Source: Fimbriimonas ginsengisoli Gsoil 348
GTDB lineage: Bacteria; Armatimonadota; Fimbriimonadia; Fimbriimonadales; Fimbriimonadaceae
Assembly (NCBI GenBank): GCA_945881865.1
Contig: CAMCVK010000003.1
Location: 212,456-276,455, forward strand
Length of the DNA stretch: 64,000 nucleotides
Reading direction: 5' to 3'
Part shown: positions 34,794 through 44,098 of the stretch, in pieces
Layout: every line of letters starts with the position of its first letter
Position numbering within the stretch: the stretch's first letter is position 1
The notes under the pieces: model-generated
Databases searched by the model: none
What the model was told of the DNA's origin: nothing
The model's input: only the letters and a program-made list of their open reading frames with translations
Position numbers and translations under genes: made by a program

Positions 34794-35903
34794 GTGGCCG
34801 ATTTGACCCGGTTGACGAACGGCTGCCGCCTAACCTACCGCGAAGATGCCAACGAGCCGGTAGCGTGGACCATGCCCATTCGACGCGAGCCATACGAGAC
34901 AACCGGCGACAACTTGCCGCCCTTCTTCGCTGGCTTGCTGCCGGAGGGTCGGCGGCTGGAGGCAATCCGCACGCGATACCGGATTGCGGCGGATGACCTG
35001 TTCACCTTGCTGGTTGCGACCGGCGGGAACACGATCGGCGACGTGTCCGTGAGCCCGGATGAACATGCCCCGCAGAACACCGATCCGATTAAAATCAGCA
35101 AGTTCTCGGACGTAAACCTATCCGAAATCTATCGAGAAATTCTTGGCGACCGGCCGGAATCTACTTCCGTCGCCGGTGTCGTGGAGAAGTTTTCGGCATC
35201 GTTGTCGGTTCCCGTGGTCGGTCGCCGACCAACCCAGCAACACATCCTGAAGTTTGAGCCGGCTGAGTATCCCGGGCTGCTTCAGAACGAGCACTTCTTT
35301 ATGGAGTTTGCCCGGGCCGGTGGTTTCCCCACCGCACGAACCCAGCTCGTGGAAGACGCCGTCGGAACACGGGCGATTCTTGTGGAGAGGTTTGACCGCA
35401 CGAAATTAGACAAAATTCACACCGAGGACCTGTGCCAGTTGCTCGGACGATATCCACAGGATAAGTACAAGATCAGCGTCCGCGAGGTGGTGCAGCTCAT
35501 CAAGAAAGTCTCGGCTGCGCCGGAGGCGGACATCGTTCAATTTCTGGCGATCTACCTGTTTCAGCATCTCATCGGCAACGCCGACTTCCATGCGAAGAAC
35601 CTCAGCTTGTGGGTGCGTGACAGCGGTTGGGGAATTGCCCCGCTTTACGATGTGCTCTCGACTTGGCCCTACCGAAAGCAGCTTCCGGTCCAGCGGGCGG
35701 TGATGAAACTAGACGGGAAGGATGACCGATTCCGGTGGAGCGACTTTGAGGCGTTCCTGGCGCGGGAGGTCCCCAACCCGATGGGATCAATGCAACTTCT
35801 ACGGCGAAGACTCGCAAAAATCATTCAGAGGGCAGATCGACTCGCACCATATCCGGAGGTGGCGGAGGAGTTCCGCCACCGCCTCGACTCGCTAAACGGT
35901 TAG
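34794..35903 (+). CDS. hipA: HipA-type serine/threonine kinase toxin
   Basis: A 369-residue kinase (GTG start) paired with hipB. The kinase core is intact: the regulatory Ser loop STSVAGVVEKFSASL, HILKFEP (ATP Lys), ILVERFDR, the catalytic GNADFHAKNLSL and the metal Asp in PLYDVLSTWP. HipA toxins phosphorylate aminoacyl-tRNA synthetases such as GltX. It is shorter than E. coli HipA (about 440). The reading frame stays open upstream and encodes SLVVFRGHRPVADLTRL, which looks like the missing first HipA strand, yet it has no ATG, GTG or TTG; a CTG at 34743 overlaps the hipB stop as CTGA. The true start may be that CTG. Confidence 0.9.
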   Translation: MADLTRLTNGCRLTYREDANEPVAWTMPIRREPYETTGDNLPPFFAGLLPEGRRLEAIRTRYRIAADDLFTLLVATGGNTIGDVSVSPDEHAPQNTDPIKISKFSDVNLSEIYREILGDRPESTSVAGVVEKFSASLSVPVVGRRPTQQHILKFEPAEYPGLLQNEHFFMEFARAGGFPTARTQLVEDAVGTRAILVERFDRTKLDKIHTEDLCQLLGRYPQDKYKISVREVVQLIKKVSAAPEADIVQFLAIYLFQHLIGNADFHAKNLSLWVRDSGWGIAPLYDVLSTWPYRKQLPVQRAVMKLDGKDDRFRWSDFEAFLAREVPNPMGSMQLLRRRLAKIIQRADRLAPYPEVAEEFRHRLDSLNG

Positions 35904-36457
35904 AATCGGTAACCAAGGAGCACGGCTACGCCGCGCGATTTCTCCTCGCCGTTCGCCGCGTAGCGCAATTCGCCGAACAGCTTTTCGGAGAGGTTGTAGC
36001 CGACGATGCCGGAGACACCCAGCTTCACGTTGTTCGAAACCTTCGCCGCCGGGAGGTTGCTTTCCGTCTTCGCAACGCCAACGCCAACGCCGTAGTAGAG
36101 TTCACTCGCGCCGCGATGGAACAGGATGTTGCCGCCGAGCGACCAAGTGTTGATCCCCCGCGTGGCCACCGTCTGGCGCGCTTCGTGGGTGCTGGCGAAG
36201 TACTCGGCTTCAATCGAGTACCGTTCGTTTTGAATAACCCGATAGGCAAGACCATACGCAAATCCGGCATCGCGCGAAATCCCATTCCCTTCGTAGGCCG
36301 GGAGCCACGCGCCCAGCCGAACCGAAAGCGGATGGCGTCCACTCACGTTTTCGACCGGTGCAATGCTCACCATCGGCGGGGCGACGGGCACCGCCTCAGG
36401 AGTCTGGGCGAACCCGATGGAAGCAAGAAAGAGCGAACCAAGAGCGGCTTTCAGCAT
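35900..36457 (-). CDS. Probable outer-membrane beta-barrel protein
   Basis: A 185-residue exported protein with signal peptide MLKAALGSLFLASIGFAQ. The mature part alternates amphipathic strands (SVRLGAWLPA, YGLAYRVIQNERYSIEAEYF, NTWSLGGNILFHRG, LYYGVGVGVAKT, GVSGIVGYNL, GELRYAANG) and ends in GVAVLLGYRF, with a C-terminal Phe that fits the BAM signal. It looks like a small 8-strand OmpA/OmpW-like barrel. AGGA precedes the ATG. It converges on hipA with a 4-nt overlap. Confidence 0.75.
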   Translation of the reverse strand: MLKAALGSLFLASIGFAQTPEAVPVAPPMVSIAPVENVSGRHPLSVRLGAWLPAYEGNGISRDAGFAYGLAYRVIQNERYSIEAEYFASTHEARQTVATRGINTWSLGGNILFHRGASELYYGVGVGVAKTESNLPAAKVSNNVKLGVSGIVGYNLSEKLFGELRYAANGEEKSRGVAVLLGYRF

Positions 36458-36566
36458 TTTTCCTATTTTGCCCGGAATCCAATCGGTAACGGAACCGGGT
36501 GGGGCCGCCGACAGGTTAACTGCCATTAGTTTGGAATCTGAAACTGCCCCGGTTCGAGGATGGACG

Positions 36567-36959
36567 GTGACGAGCCTCCTCCTCTCGCTGATCCTTCCCG
36601 CCATGCTGGTTGTCGTTGTCTCGCTGCAGCGCGACCCAGAAGCCGATCCGCTGGCGCAGGCGGTAAGCATCGGCGCATTCGCCGCCGGAAACGTTGCCTT
36701 CGCGGGCAGTCTATGGGTTCTGCGGGCAGTGCCAAAACGGTTATCCGCCGCCGAAATCGTGCTGTTCCCGGTCGGATATGTGCTCACCTTGGCTCTCGCC
36801 GTCGCGGTCATTCTCACCCAAAAGACCGCCATAGAGCGCCCCCTTGAGCCGCTGATGCACGTCTACGTTTGGGCGCAGCCAACCCTGTTCATTCCGCTGG
36901 CGGTCGTGCAGTCGGCAATTCTCGCCACTTTGCAGGCCATCTCAAGCCGCCGCGGTTAG
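36567..36959 (+). CDS. Integral membrane protein, hypothetical
   Basis: About 130 residues with four hydrophobic segments (SLLLSLILPAMLVVVVSLQ, IGAFAAGNVAFAGSLWVL, IVLFPVGYVLTLALAVAVIL, LFIPLAVVQSAILATLQ). No family recognised. GTG at 36567 has a GAGGA sequence 6 nt upstream; a TTG at 36531 is an alternative. It precedes ribF by 17 nt and is probably co-transcribed with it. Confidence 0.65.
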   Translation: MTSLLLSLILPAMLVVVVSLQRDPEADPLAQAVSIGAFAAGNVAFAGSLWVLRAVPKRLSAAEIVLFPVGYVLTLALAVAVILTQKTAIERPLEPLMHVYVWAQPTLFIPLAVVQSAILATLQAISSRRG

Positions 36960-36976
36960 TCGGTATCCTCCACGCG

Positions 36977-37918
36977 GTGCAGGTTCATTTTGGGGTCGGC
37001 GAGCTGGTGGTGGAATGGCCGGAAGCCGTAGTGTGCATTGGAACCTTCGACGGAGTGCACCGTGGTCATGTCGCCGTCATCGAAACCGCGGTTCGGCAGG
37101 CCCGAGACGCGGGATTGGTGGCCTGTCTGGTGACCTTCGACCGGCATCCAGCCGCCATTCTTGCGCCGGAGCGCGCCCCGCAGCTCATCGCCCCGCTACA
37201 GGAGAACCTTCGCCGTTTCGCCGAATGCGGGCTTTCCGCCACCGTCGTGCTGCCGTTCGATGCCGAGCTTAGTCGTCAGTCGGCGGAGCGGTTCTTCCGC
37301 GACATTCTCCAAGACCGGCTCCGCGCCCGGCAGATTGTCGTTGGCCACGACTTCGCCATGGGGAACGGACGCGAGGGAACGACCGATTGGCTGGCCGCAC
37401 GGATTCAAACGACGGTGGTCTCGCCCTTTGCGCTGGACGGCGAGCGGGTGAGCTCGAGCCGGATCCGCGAGGCGGTTGAACTGGGCGACGTCGCCCGGGC
37501 AAACCGCTTGCTGGGTAGGCCGTTTCGTTTCTCCGGCGTTGTGGTACACGGGCAAAAGCTCGGGCGAACGCTGGGCTATCCCACGGCGAACTTGGCCCGG
37601 TCGGCCCCGCAAGTCATCCCCGCCGACGGCGTGTATGCCGGGGTGGCGCAGACGCGATTCGGCGAGTTCCAGGCCGCGATCGGCATCGGCAAGCGCCCGA
37701 CGGTTAACGGCACGAACCGAACCGTCGAGGCCTTTTTGTTGGACTTCGAATGGCAGGACTTATATGGTTCGTCGCTTGACCTTGACTTCGTGGCGAGTAT
37801 CCGGCCGGAAGCAAAGTTTGAGAGCCTCGACGAACTTCAATCGGCGATGGCAAACGATGTGCGACAGGCCCGACATTTGCTCGCCGAACTGCAACCTTCT
37901 GGGTCTGCCCAGCGTTGA
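36977..37918 (+). CDS. ribF: Bifunctional riboflavin kinase/FAD synthetase
   Basis: A 313-residue cytoplasmic enzyme making FMN and then FAD. The N-terminal FAD synthetase has VVCIGTFDGVHRGHVAVI (HxGH-like ATP motif) and VSSSRIREAVELG; the C-terminal flavokinase has GRTLGYPTANL, DGVYAGVAQ and VEAFLLDFEWQDLYG. GTG at 36977 is chosen because the product then begins VHFGVGEL and has the family's usual length. TATCCT (36964-36969) lies 7 nt before it. Confidence 0.95.
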   Translation: MQVHFGVGELVVEWPEAVVCIGTFDGVHRGHVAVIETAVRQARDAGLVACLVTFDRHPAAILAPERAPQLIAPLQENLRRFAECGLSATVVLPFDAELSRQSAERFFRDILQDRLRARQIVVGHDFAMGNGREGTTDWLAARIQTTVVSPFALDGERVSSSRIREAVELGDVARANRLLGRPFRFSGVVVHGQKLGRTLGYPTANLARSAPQVIPADGVYAGVAQTRFGEFQAAIGIGKRPTVNGTNRTVEAFLLDFEWQDLYGSSLDLDFVASIRPEAKFESLDELQSAMANDVRQARHLLAELQPSGSAQR

Positions 37919-37965
37919 TATCCCAGGATGTGGGCGGCCCCAAAATCGCCAGCAAGGACCAAATC

Positions 37966-38151
37966 ATGAAGAAAATTCTTATCCTCTCCATTCTTGGCGG
38001 CGTTCTCCTCGCGGTTGGCGGATGCAGCAAGCCGCCCGAAGGCGACCCGAATCCGCCCAAGACCGACGCGGCGGCGACGACTCCGGCACCCGAGAACGCC
38101 GACGCAAACGCGAAGGCCCTTTCCGACGCCGCAACCAAAACCGGGAACTAA
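37966..38151 (+). CDS. Small lipoprotein, 61 residues
   Basis: Encodes MKKILILSILGGVLLAVGGC followed by SKPPEGDPNPPKTDAAATT and an Ala/Asn/Lys-rich tail. Cys20 is the lipidation site. The mature part is low-complexity and probably disordered. It resembles the 46-residue lipoprotein at 17634 in signal (ILGG, GGCS/GCS), in the PxEGD motif just after the Cys and in KTDA. It lies 48 nt after ribF and 29 nt before the M29 gene. Confidence 0.8.
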   Translation: MKKILILSILGGVLLAVGGCSKPPEGDPNPPKTDAAATTPAPENADANAKALSDAATKTGN

Positions 38152-38180
38152 ACCGCGCGGCGGTTTGGTAGGCTCCGCGT

Positions 38181-39302
38181 ATGTTAGACTCGCGCGTCAC
38201 CGCTCTCGCGGAGCTTCTCTGTGACCATTCGTGTCGGCTCACGCAGGAGGACCGAGTGCTCATCCACGCGTTCGACATCCCGGAAGACGTCGTCGCCGAG
38301 GTGGTGCGCGTCGTGCAGTCGCGAGGGGCGCAGGTTGCCCTGCGGCTCGAGTCCAACATTGCCCGCCGCCAGTTGCTTCTTGGCATGAGCCTGGAAAACG
38401 CCCGCACCATCGCGAAGATTGAGAAATTCGAGATGGAGCAGATGACGGCGTACATTGCGTTGCGCGGAACGCACAACGTCTCCGAAAACAGCGACGTCCC
38501 CGGCGAAATCCAAAGCATGTGGAGCCGAGAGTACGGCGTGCCGGTGGTACACCAAACCCGCGTTAAGCACACAAAGTGGGTCGCCCTAAGGTGGCCAACG
38601 CCCGGCATGGCGCAGCAAGCCAGCCAGAGCACCTACGCCTTCGAGAAGTTTTTCTTCGACGTTTGCACGCTCGATTACGCCAAGATGGCGGCGGCCGCGA
38701 AGCCGCTTGCGGAGCTGATGGACCGAACCGATCGCGTCCGCGTCACGAGTCCGGGGACGGATTTCTCGATGTCGATCAAGGACATCGGCGCGGTTCCGTG
38801 CACGGGAGAGTGCAACATTCCGGACGGCGAGTGCTTCTCGGCACCGGTGAAAGAGTCGGTCAACGGCGTGGTCCAGTTCAACACGGTGTCGCTCTACTTG
38901 GGCACCGAGTTCTCGAACATCCGGTACGAAATTAAGGACGGCAAGATCATCGATGCCACCGCCGGAGCGCAGACGGAACGCCTCAACCAGATTCTGGACA
39001 CCGACGAAGGCGCCCGCTACTTCGGCGAGTTCGCCATCGGCTTCAACCCGCACATCTTGCACCCCATGCGGGACACGCTGTTCGACGAGAAGATCGCCGG
39101 CAGCCTGCACTTTACGCCCGGCGGTGCCTACGATCCACCCGGAGGCAACGGCAACAAGAGCGCGGTGCACTGGGACACGGTGCTCATCCAGCGGCCAGAT
39201 TACGGCGGCGGCGAGATCTTTTTCGACGACGTGCTGGTCCGCAAAGACGGATTGTTCGTTCTCCCTGAGCTAGAAGGCCTAAACCCAGAAAACTTGAAGT
39301 AG
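38181..39302 (+). CDS. Aminopeptidase, family M29
   Basis: A 373-residue metallo-aminopeptidase of the thermophilic (AmpT/AmpS) family. The metal residues read in order: Glu in CNIPDGECFSAP, Glu in RYFGEFAIGFNP, His in DEKIAGSLHFTPGG, and His and Asp in AVHWDTVLIQ. The N-terminal domain starts LDSRVTALAELLCDHSCRL. It is probably cytoplasmic. TAGGCT (38169-38174) ends 6 nt before the ATG, so it may be leaderless. Confidence 0.95.
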   Translation: MLDSRVTALAELLCDHSCRLTQEDRVLIHAFDIPEDVVAEVVRVVQSRGAQVALRLESNIARRQLLLGMSLENARTIAKIEKFEMEQMTAYIALRGTHNVSENSDVPGEIQSMWSREYGVPVVHQTRVKHTKWVALRWPTPGMAQQASQSTYAFEKFFFDVCTLDYAKMAAAAKPLAELMDRTDRVRVTSPGTDFSMSIKDIGAVPCTGECNIPDGECFSAPVKESVNGVVQFNTVSLYLGTEFSNIRYEIKDGKIIDATAGAQTERLNQILDTDEGARYFGEFAIGFNPHILHPMRDTLFDEKIAGSLHFTPGGAYDPPGGNGNKSAVHWDTVLIQRPDYGGGEIFFDDVLVRKDGLFVLPELEGLNPENLK

Positions 39303-39312
39303 CATCTTCAAC

Positions 39313-40605
39313 GTGCGCGGGAAGGACATTGGCTTCTGGGTGATCATCGCGGGCCTCGCGGTTGGGGCGGTGCTGCTGGCGGCAAACAGTAGCAAGATCG
39401 CCATCGCTCGGCCGGCTCGCCAAGACCCAAGCGTCGTCGTCATTCAGGCAGGCATGGCCCACCTGGTTGGGCAAGATGAGATTTTGCGGGAGGGCTCCGC
39501 CGAGCCCGGCGAGGCCTTCAGGCTGAGGTTTCCTTCAGTAACGCAAGCGTCCGCCGCGAGGATGAATGTGGTGTTGCCGAACGGCGCCCTCGCCCCATTC
39601 CTCGCGGTAACGCAAGTCGAAAAGGTCGTCTCCGTGAGCGTTCGTGATGATTACCCTCCCAAGCTGCCGCCCGTAAAGCTGGTGGCGATGGTTCCGGGGA
39701 ACCCGGATTCCATCTGGAGGCTTCCTTTGCCGCCGAGTCCAGCCAGTGCACCGAACCCAGAGCTTAGGGTCTCGCAGGTAAAGCTCGGCAACCTGAAGGT
39801 GAAGGCCGTGGCTGGGGTCCGCCCGAACACCGGACCTCCCACTCCTTCCGTAGTCGATGTTGCCTTGCAGTTTGGCGGTGCACCCGGGCCGGGGTGGTTC
39901 CTCGACAAAGTCCGAGTGAGCAGCCTCTACGGTCGAAACGCATCGAGAAGTTCATGGGACAACACGGCTTTAAGGTCGGATGGGACCGACGATTTTCTCT
40001 ACTTTCAGGAGAACATGCCATACATTGACTGGATGGACGCCGTCCGCGTCCAGGGTCGGGTGATGCGCACCCAGACCAAAGAGGAGCTCGTAGACTTTGG
40101 CGAGGTCGAGCTCATCCCGGACGGCAAGACGAAAAACCTGCTTAGGTTCAAAAACCCAGAAACCGTGATCGGGCGATCGAACCTGGGGCTTGTCCTGCGC
40201 TATTGCGATGGGGACTTTATTCCCTATTTCACCAATCTTCCTCCGGGCATGCATCTGAAGGGCTCGTTTCGGCCGGAAAATCCGTCCGTCGGGTTCAAGA
40301 GCACCGTAAAAACGACGAAGCCGGAAGTCTTGTTCGCCGCGCCCCAGGCTTCGGTCCAGTTGTATGTCACGCGTCAGGGCCGCGAGGAACCGGCATACAC
40401 GTTTATGATCCGGCGTCCCGAACTCAAAGTTGGACGCTACAAGTTGACTCTGAAGCTGCGGCGGTCCGTCGTCGTCGAGCAGCAACCGTTCGATCTACGA
40501 TTACCGGTTCAGAAGCTTCCGCTCCGAACGGGTTGGACGCCCGGAGGCTCGACTTCATTTGGATCGTACGTAGACCCAGACCTGAAAAGGCTGCTCGCGA
40601 AATAA
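39313..40605 (+). CDS. Secreted hypothetical protein, paralogue of the next gene
   Basis: A 430-residue protein with an N-terminal hydrophobic segment (FWVIIAGLAVGAVLLAAN), an uncleaved anchor or signal. The rest is beta-rich with no recognised domain. It shares a motif series with the next gene: DDYPPKLPPVKLVAM, then KVRVSSLYG...SSWDNT and NMPYIDWMDAVRVQGRVM followed by an acidic ELVDFGEVEL. It starts with GTG; TAGCAT (39300-39305), which contains the M29 stop codon, ends 7 nt before it. Confidence 0.75.
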   Translation: MRGKDIGFWVIIAGLAVGAVLLAANSSKIAIARPARQDPSVVVIQAGMAHLVGQDEILREGSAEPGEAFRLRFPSVTQASAARMNVVLPNGALAPFLAVTQVEKVVSVSVRDDYPPKLPPVKLVAMVPGNPDSIWRLPLPPSPASAPNPELRVSQVKLGNLKVKAVAGVRPNTGPPTPSVVDVALQFGGAPGPGWFLDKVRVSSLYGRNASRSSWDNTALRSDGTDDFLYFQENMPYIDWMDAVRVQGRVMRTQTKEELVDFGEVELIPDGKTKNLLRFKNPETVIGRSNLGLVLRYCDGDFIPYFTNLPPGMHLKGSFRPENPSVGFKSTVKTTKPEVLFAAPQASVQLYVTRQGREEPAYTFMIRRPELKVGRYKLTLKLRRSVVVEQQPFDLRLPVQKLPLRTGWTPGGSTSFGSYVDPDLKRLLAK

Positions 40606-40646
40606 CACGCATCCAAAAACTCAGGCTTTCGACGTACAGTAGGGGC

Positions 40647-41756
40647 GTGCTTTTTCGGTGGATGCCCGTCGTAGCCCTGGCGGCTTTGGTTGCCATGCAG
40701 GGATGCACGGCGGGCAAGCCGAAGGCGGCGGTCGCGATCCCGTCCGGTCCAACCTTCCCCGGAATCGTGGGCATCGCCCGCCCGGTCCCCACGGCCATCC
40801 CCAAACAAACCGGCGAAACCTTCGTGCTAAACCAGGGGAAAAGTTTCTTCGAACGCCACCCGGCGACACTGCCAGGCCAAGCCAACCGGCGAACCGTCTA
40901 CCCGGTTTTGTTTAAGTTCACGGGGAAAAACCCCAAGATATCCGCCCGGGTCGAGTCGGATGACTTCCAGCCGATCCCGCTTGAAACTAGCGGCATGCCA
41001 CCCGGGCAAGCGGTCGCACTTCTGCCGGCGGCCTTCCCACCGAACCTTCCCTACGTCGAACTGAAACTCACCACCAGCACCGGTACACGACGCGAAATCG
41101 TCAAGCTCCCGCAGGGGCTTATCCAACCGCGATACGGACCCAACGAGACCGGGATGACGACGACTTTTGGCAAGGGGATGCTGGCCGTGGGGCGAGCCGT
41201 GAGGATGCCGGGCGGAGGAGTTCGGCTGCAGGTTTGGCTGCCAAAAGCGGTCGAACCTGGAAACCGGGTCTATTTCGAAGACTGCCGCATCTTTCCACCA
41301 TACGGAGAACTTCCGGCAGATCTGCGCGGAACCCAACAGCCACGGATCGCCTGGGACGTGACCAACCCGTTCGCGCCGTACTACAGCATGGTCGGCATCG
41401 AAGGTTACGCTCAAGAGTTCGAGACCGAAACCGAGATCCTGCCCGTGACGCTGGCCGAAGGCGAGCGCGAGGCCGTTCGGACCTCGGTCAGCGGGAAACG
41501 GGTCAAAATCTCGGCCCTTGGCAGCGCCCGGTACTCCGCAAGCGTAATCGACGCCGAAGGGGAATTCTGGGTCGAGCGGCTGGGCAGCCGCCAATCGAAG
41601 CCGAGCGGCAAGATCGATCTATCCGACCTCAAGGGGCCGACCAAGACGTTTCGTCTCACGGTCCTCACGATGAAACCGAAGCGAGTGTTCCCTTGGTATC
41701 TGATTCTGCCGGTCGAGCCCGAGTCGGCAGGGCGGCAACGCGCCGCCCTGGAATAG
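40647..41756 (+). CDS. Lipoprotein hypothetical, paralogue of the previous gene
   Basis: A 369-residue lipoprotein: the signal MLFRWMPVVALAALVAMQGC ends at the acceptor Cys20. The mature part parallels the previous gene: AAFPPNLPYVELKLT, then CRIFPPYGELP...IAWDVTNPF and YYSMVGIEGYAQEFETETEIL. This looks like a distant tandem duplication. GTG at 40647 has TACAGT (40635-40640) 6 nt upstream, giving it its own predicted promoter. Confidence 0.75.
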   Translation: MLFRWMPVVALAALVAMQGCTAGKPKAAVAIPSGPTFPGIVGIARPVPTAIPKQTGETFVLNQGKSFFERHPATLPGQANRRTVYPVLFKFTGKNPKISARVESDDFQPIPLETSGMPPGQAVALLPAAFPPNLPYVELKLTTSTGTRREIVKLPQGLIQPRYGPNETGMTTTFGKGMLAVGRAVRMPGGGVRLQVWLPKAVEPGNRVYFEDCRIFPPYGELPADLRGTQQPRIAWDVTNPFAPYYSMVGIEGYAQEFETETEILPVTLAEGEREAVRTSVSGKRVKISALGSARYSASVIDAEGEFWVERLGSRQSKPSGKIDLSDLKGPTKTFRLTVLTMKPKRVFPWYLILPVEPESAGRQRAALE

Positions 41757-41759
41757 CGG

Positions 41760-42497
<738 letters not shown>

Positions 42498-42521
42498 GGC
42501 CGCATTGTACGCGGCTTATTG

Positions 42522-43340
42522 TTAAGCTCCCGTTAAGTTCGGTCGCTTGAAGTCCACTATCGTGCCTTCGCGAGGGTCGACCGAGACCGGCACGCCAAAG
42601 TTCGGTTGCGTTGCCGCCCACGCGGTTTGAATCGCCGCCAGAATCGCATCGAGTCGATCGGCTTTTGAGTCGTCCGCCAGTCCAGCCAAGATGTCTTCGG
42701 AGATTTTGACCTTAAGCCCGTATCCGGGCAGAGGTTCGGTGGAGCGAAGGGCATTCACGACCTGGCGCCGCACTTCTCGGCGCGCTTCCGTGTCCTTCCG
42801 CGGGTCGTCCGTTTTGTAGCTGCGCTGCCCGGTGAGGTTCTCAACCGCCAGCGTCGGATAGGCCTCTACCGCCTTTTTCTCTCCATCTTGTAACCCGGCC
42901 AGCACAAACCCGGTGTTCTCGAGGCTCTGAACGGCGCGAAGGAACATCCGGCCAACCGGAATGAAAAAGCACTTCATGGGCGAGCACGCCGTGGCCCGAC
43001 GATCACACGCGCGAAAAAGCTCTCGTTCGCCGTCTCGGCCACGGTAGCTTCGGCACTTCTCCACCCAGGTTTCCATCGTTTCGTCTCGAAGCTTGGCGAC
43101 GACTTCAGCCCGGGTCATTGCTTCGGGATAGATAGCCGCCAGGAACGCGAGCGGTTGGCCGAGAGGCGCATCGATACCGACCAAGGACAACCCGCGCAAA
43201 ACCCGTTCAAACTCCTCGTGTGAAGGGCAATCTTCCAGCCGCAAGATATGAACCTCGGCCCCGCCCAGCTCAGCGTGGCAAACGGCAATCGGCTTCCGTT
43301 TGCGTGGGGCCGACGTGTAATCGGCGCCGGCAAGCATCAT
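42522..43340 (-). CDS. DUF429 family protein, RNase H-like fold
   Basis: A 272-residue protein. MMLAGADYTSAPRKRKPIAV and LSLVGIDAPLGQP are the paired Asp-bearing strands of DUF429, a predicted RNase H-fold nuclease family; DDSKADRLDAILAAIQTAW holds the C-terminal acids. Its ATG overlaps the stop of the ABC permease gene by 4 nt, so it is the last gene of a five-gene operon. What a nuclease-like protein does there is unknown. Confidence 0.82.
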   Translation of the reverse strand: MMLAGADYTSAPRKRKPIAVCHAELGGAEVHILRLEDCPSHEEFERVLRGLSLVGIDAPLGQPLAFLAAIYPEAMTRAEVVAKLRDETMETWVEKCRSYRGRDGERELFRACDRRATACSPMKCFFIPVGRMFLRAVQSLENTGFVLAGLQDGEKKAVEAYPTLAVENLTGQRSYKTDDPRKDTEARREVRRQVVNALRSTEPLPGYGLKVKISEDILAGLADDSKADRLDAILAAIQTAWAATQPNFGVPVSVDPREGTIVDFKRPNLTGA

Positions 43341-44098
43341 TCGCCGTCCTCCCGCGGAACGTATTCGTTACGGGTGAACCAAGCCGCCGAAAACGCGAGG
43401 CACACCAGTGTAAGACCGGCCATGGCGACCCAGGCGGTCCCGGAGGAAACGTGCGCTTTGCCAAGCAAGCCGGCCAAGAACTCCATCGCGCTCCGCTTGC
43501 CGTCGTCCGCCGGTGCCTGGGCGATGCTGGCCAGATAACTTTGGACCGTGAGTAAGTAAATTTGCCCTTGCATACTGGGCACGGCAGACTCCCAGCCGAA
43601 GGCAAACAGCAAGCATGGAATCATGGCCCGGCTAACGAGCAAGCTCACCATGAGGAATAGCGACGTGTAGGCAAACGCGCCGACCGCGAGCGCCAGCAAG
43701 TCACGCAACACGTAGTCCGGAAAGCCACCAACCGTCGCGACAGCCAACAGAATCCCGGCAAAGACCGTGATCGCGGCAACGCTGAGAATAGCCGCTAACC
43801 CGCGCGCAAGCAAGATTTTTGGCCGTGGAATGGGCCGCGTCAACAGATAGACGATCGTTTTTTGCTCGACTTCTTGGCTGATGACCGCTGTCGCCATGAT
43901 CGCGCTGACTAGCGCAAGCAGCTTGTAGATCACGATGCCGGAAAGCGAGAGGTAGGCATCTTGCGGGGAAAGATCCTTATTGAGGCTGATGAGGACCCGG
44001 CCCATGAGGGCGATCGCGATGGCCGCGATGACCCAAGCCATGGTGCGTCGTGGCCGCAAGAACTCGGCCAGCGTTGAGCGAAAGAGATAGGTTTCCAT
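43337..44098 (-). CDS. ABC-2 type permease (second pair)
   Basis: A 253-residue inner-membrane protein with six hydrophobic segments, starting METYLFRSTLAEFLRPRRTMAW. The segment AVISQEVEQKTIVYLLTRPIPRPKILLARGLA is the typical ABC-2 cytoplasmic loop. It pairs with the ATPase immediately upstream, whose TGA overlaps this ATG by one base. Substrate unknown. Confidence 0.88.
   Translation of the reverse strand: METYLFRSTLAEFLRPRRTMAWVIAAIAIALMGRVLISLNKDLSPQDAYLSLSGIVIYKLLALVSAIMATAVISQEVEQKTIVYLLTRPIPRPKILLARGLAAILSVAAITVFAGILLAVATVGGFPDYVLRDLLALAVGAFAYTSLFLMVSLLVSRAMIPCLLFAFGWESAVPSMQGQIYLLTVQSYLASIAQAPADDGKRSAMEFLAGLLGKAHVSSGTAWVAMAGLTLVCLAFSAAWFTRNEYVPREDGE

Noticed and set aside
36869..36976. 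Longer ribF start 36 codons upstream.
   Set aside because: The added residues are antisense-like and overlap the preceding membrane-protein gene; the shorter start matches family length.
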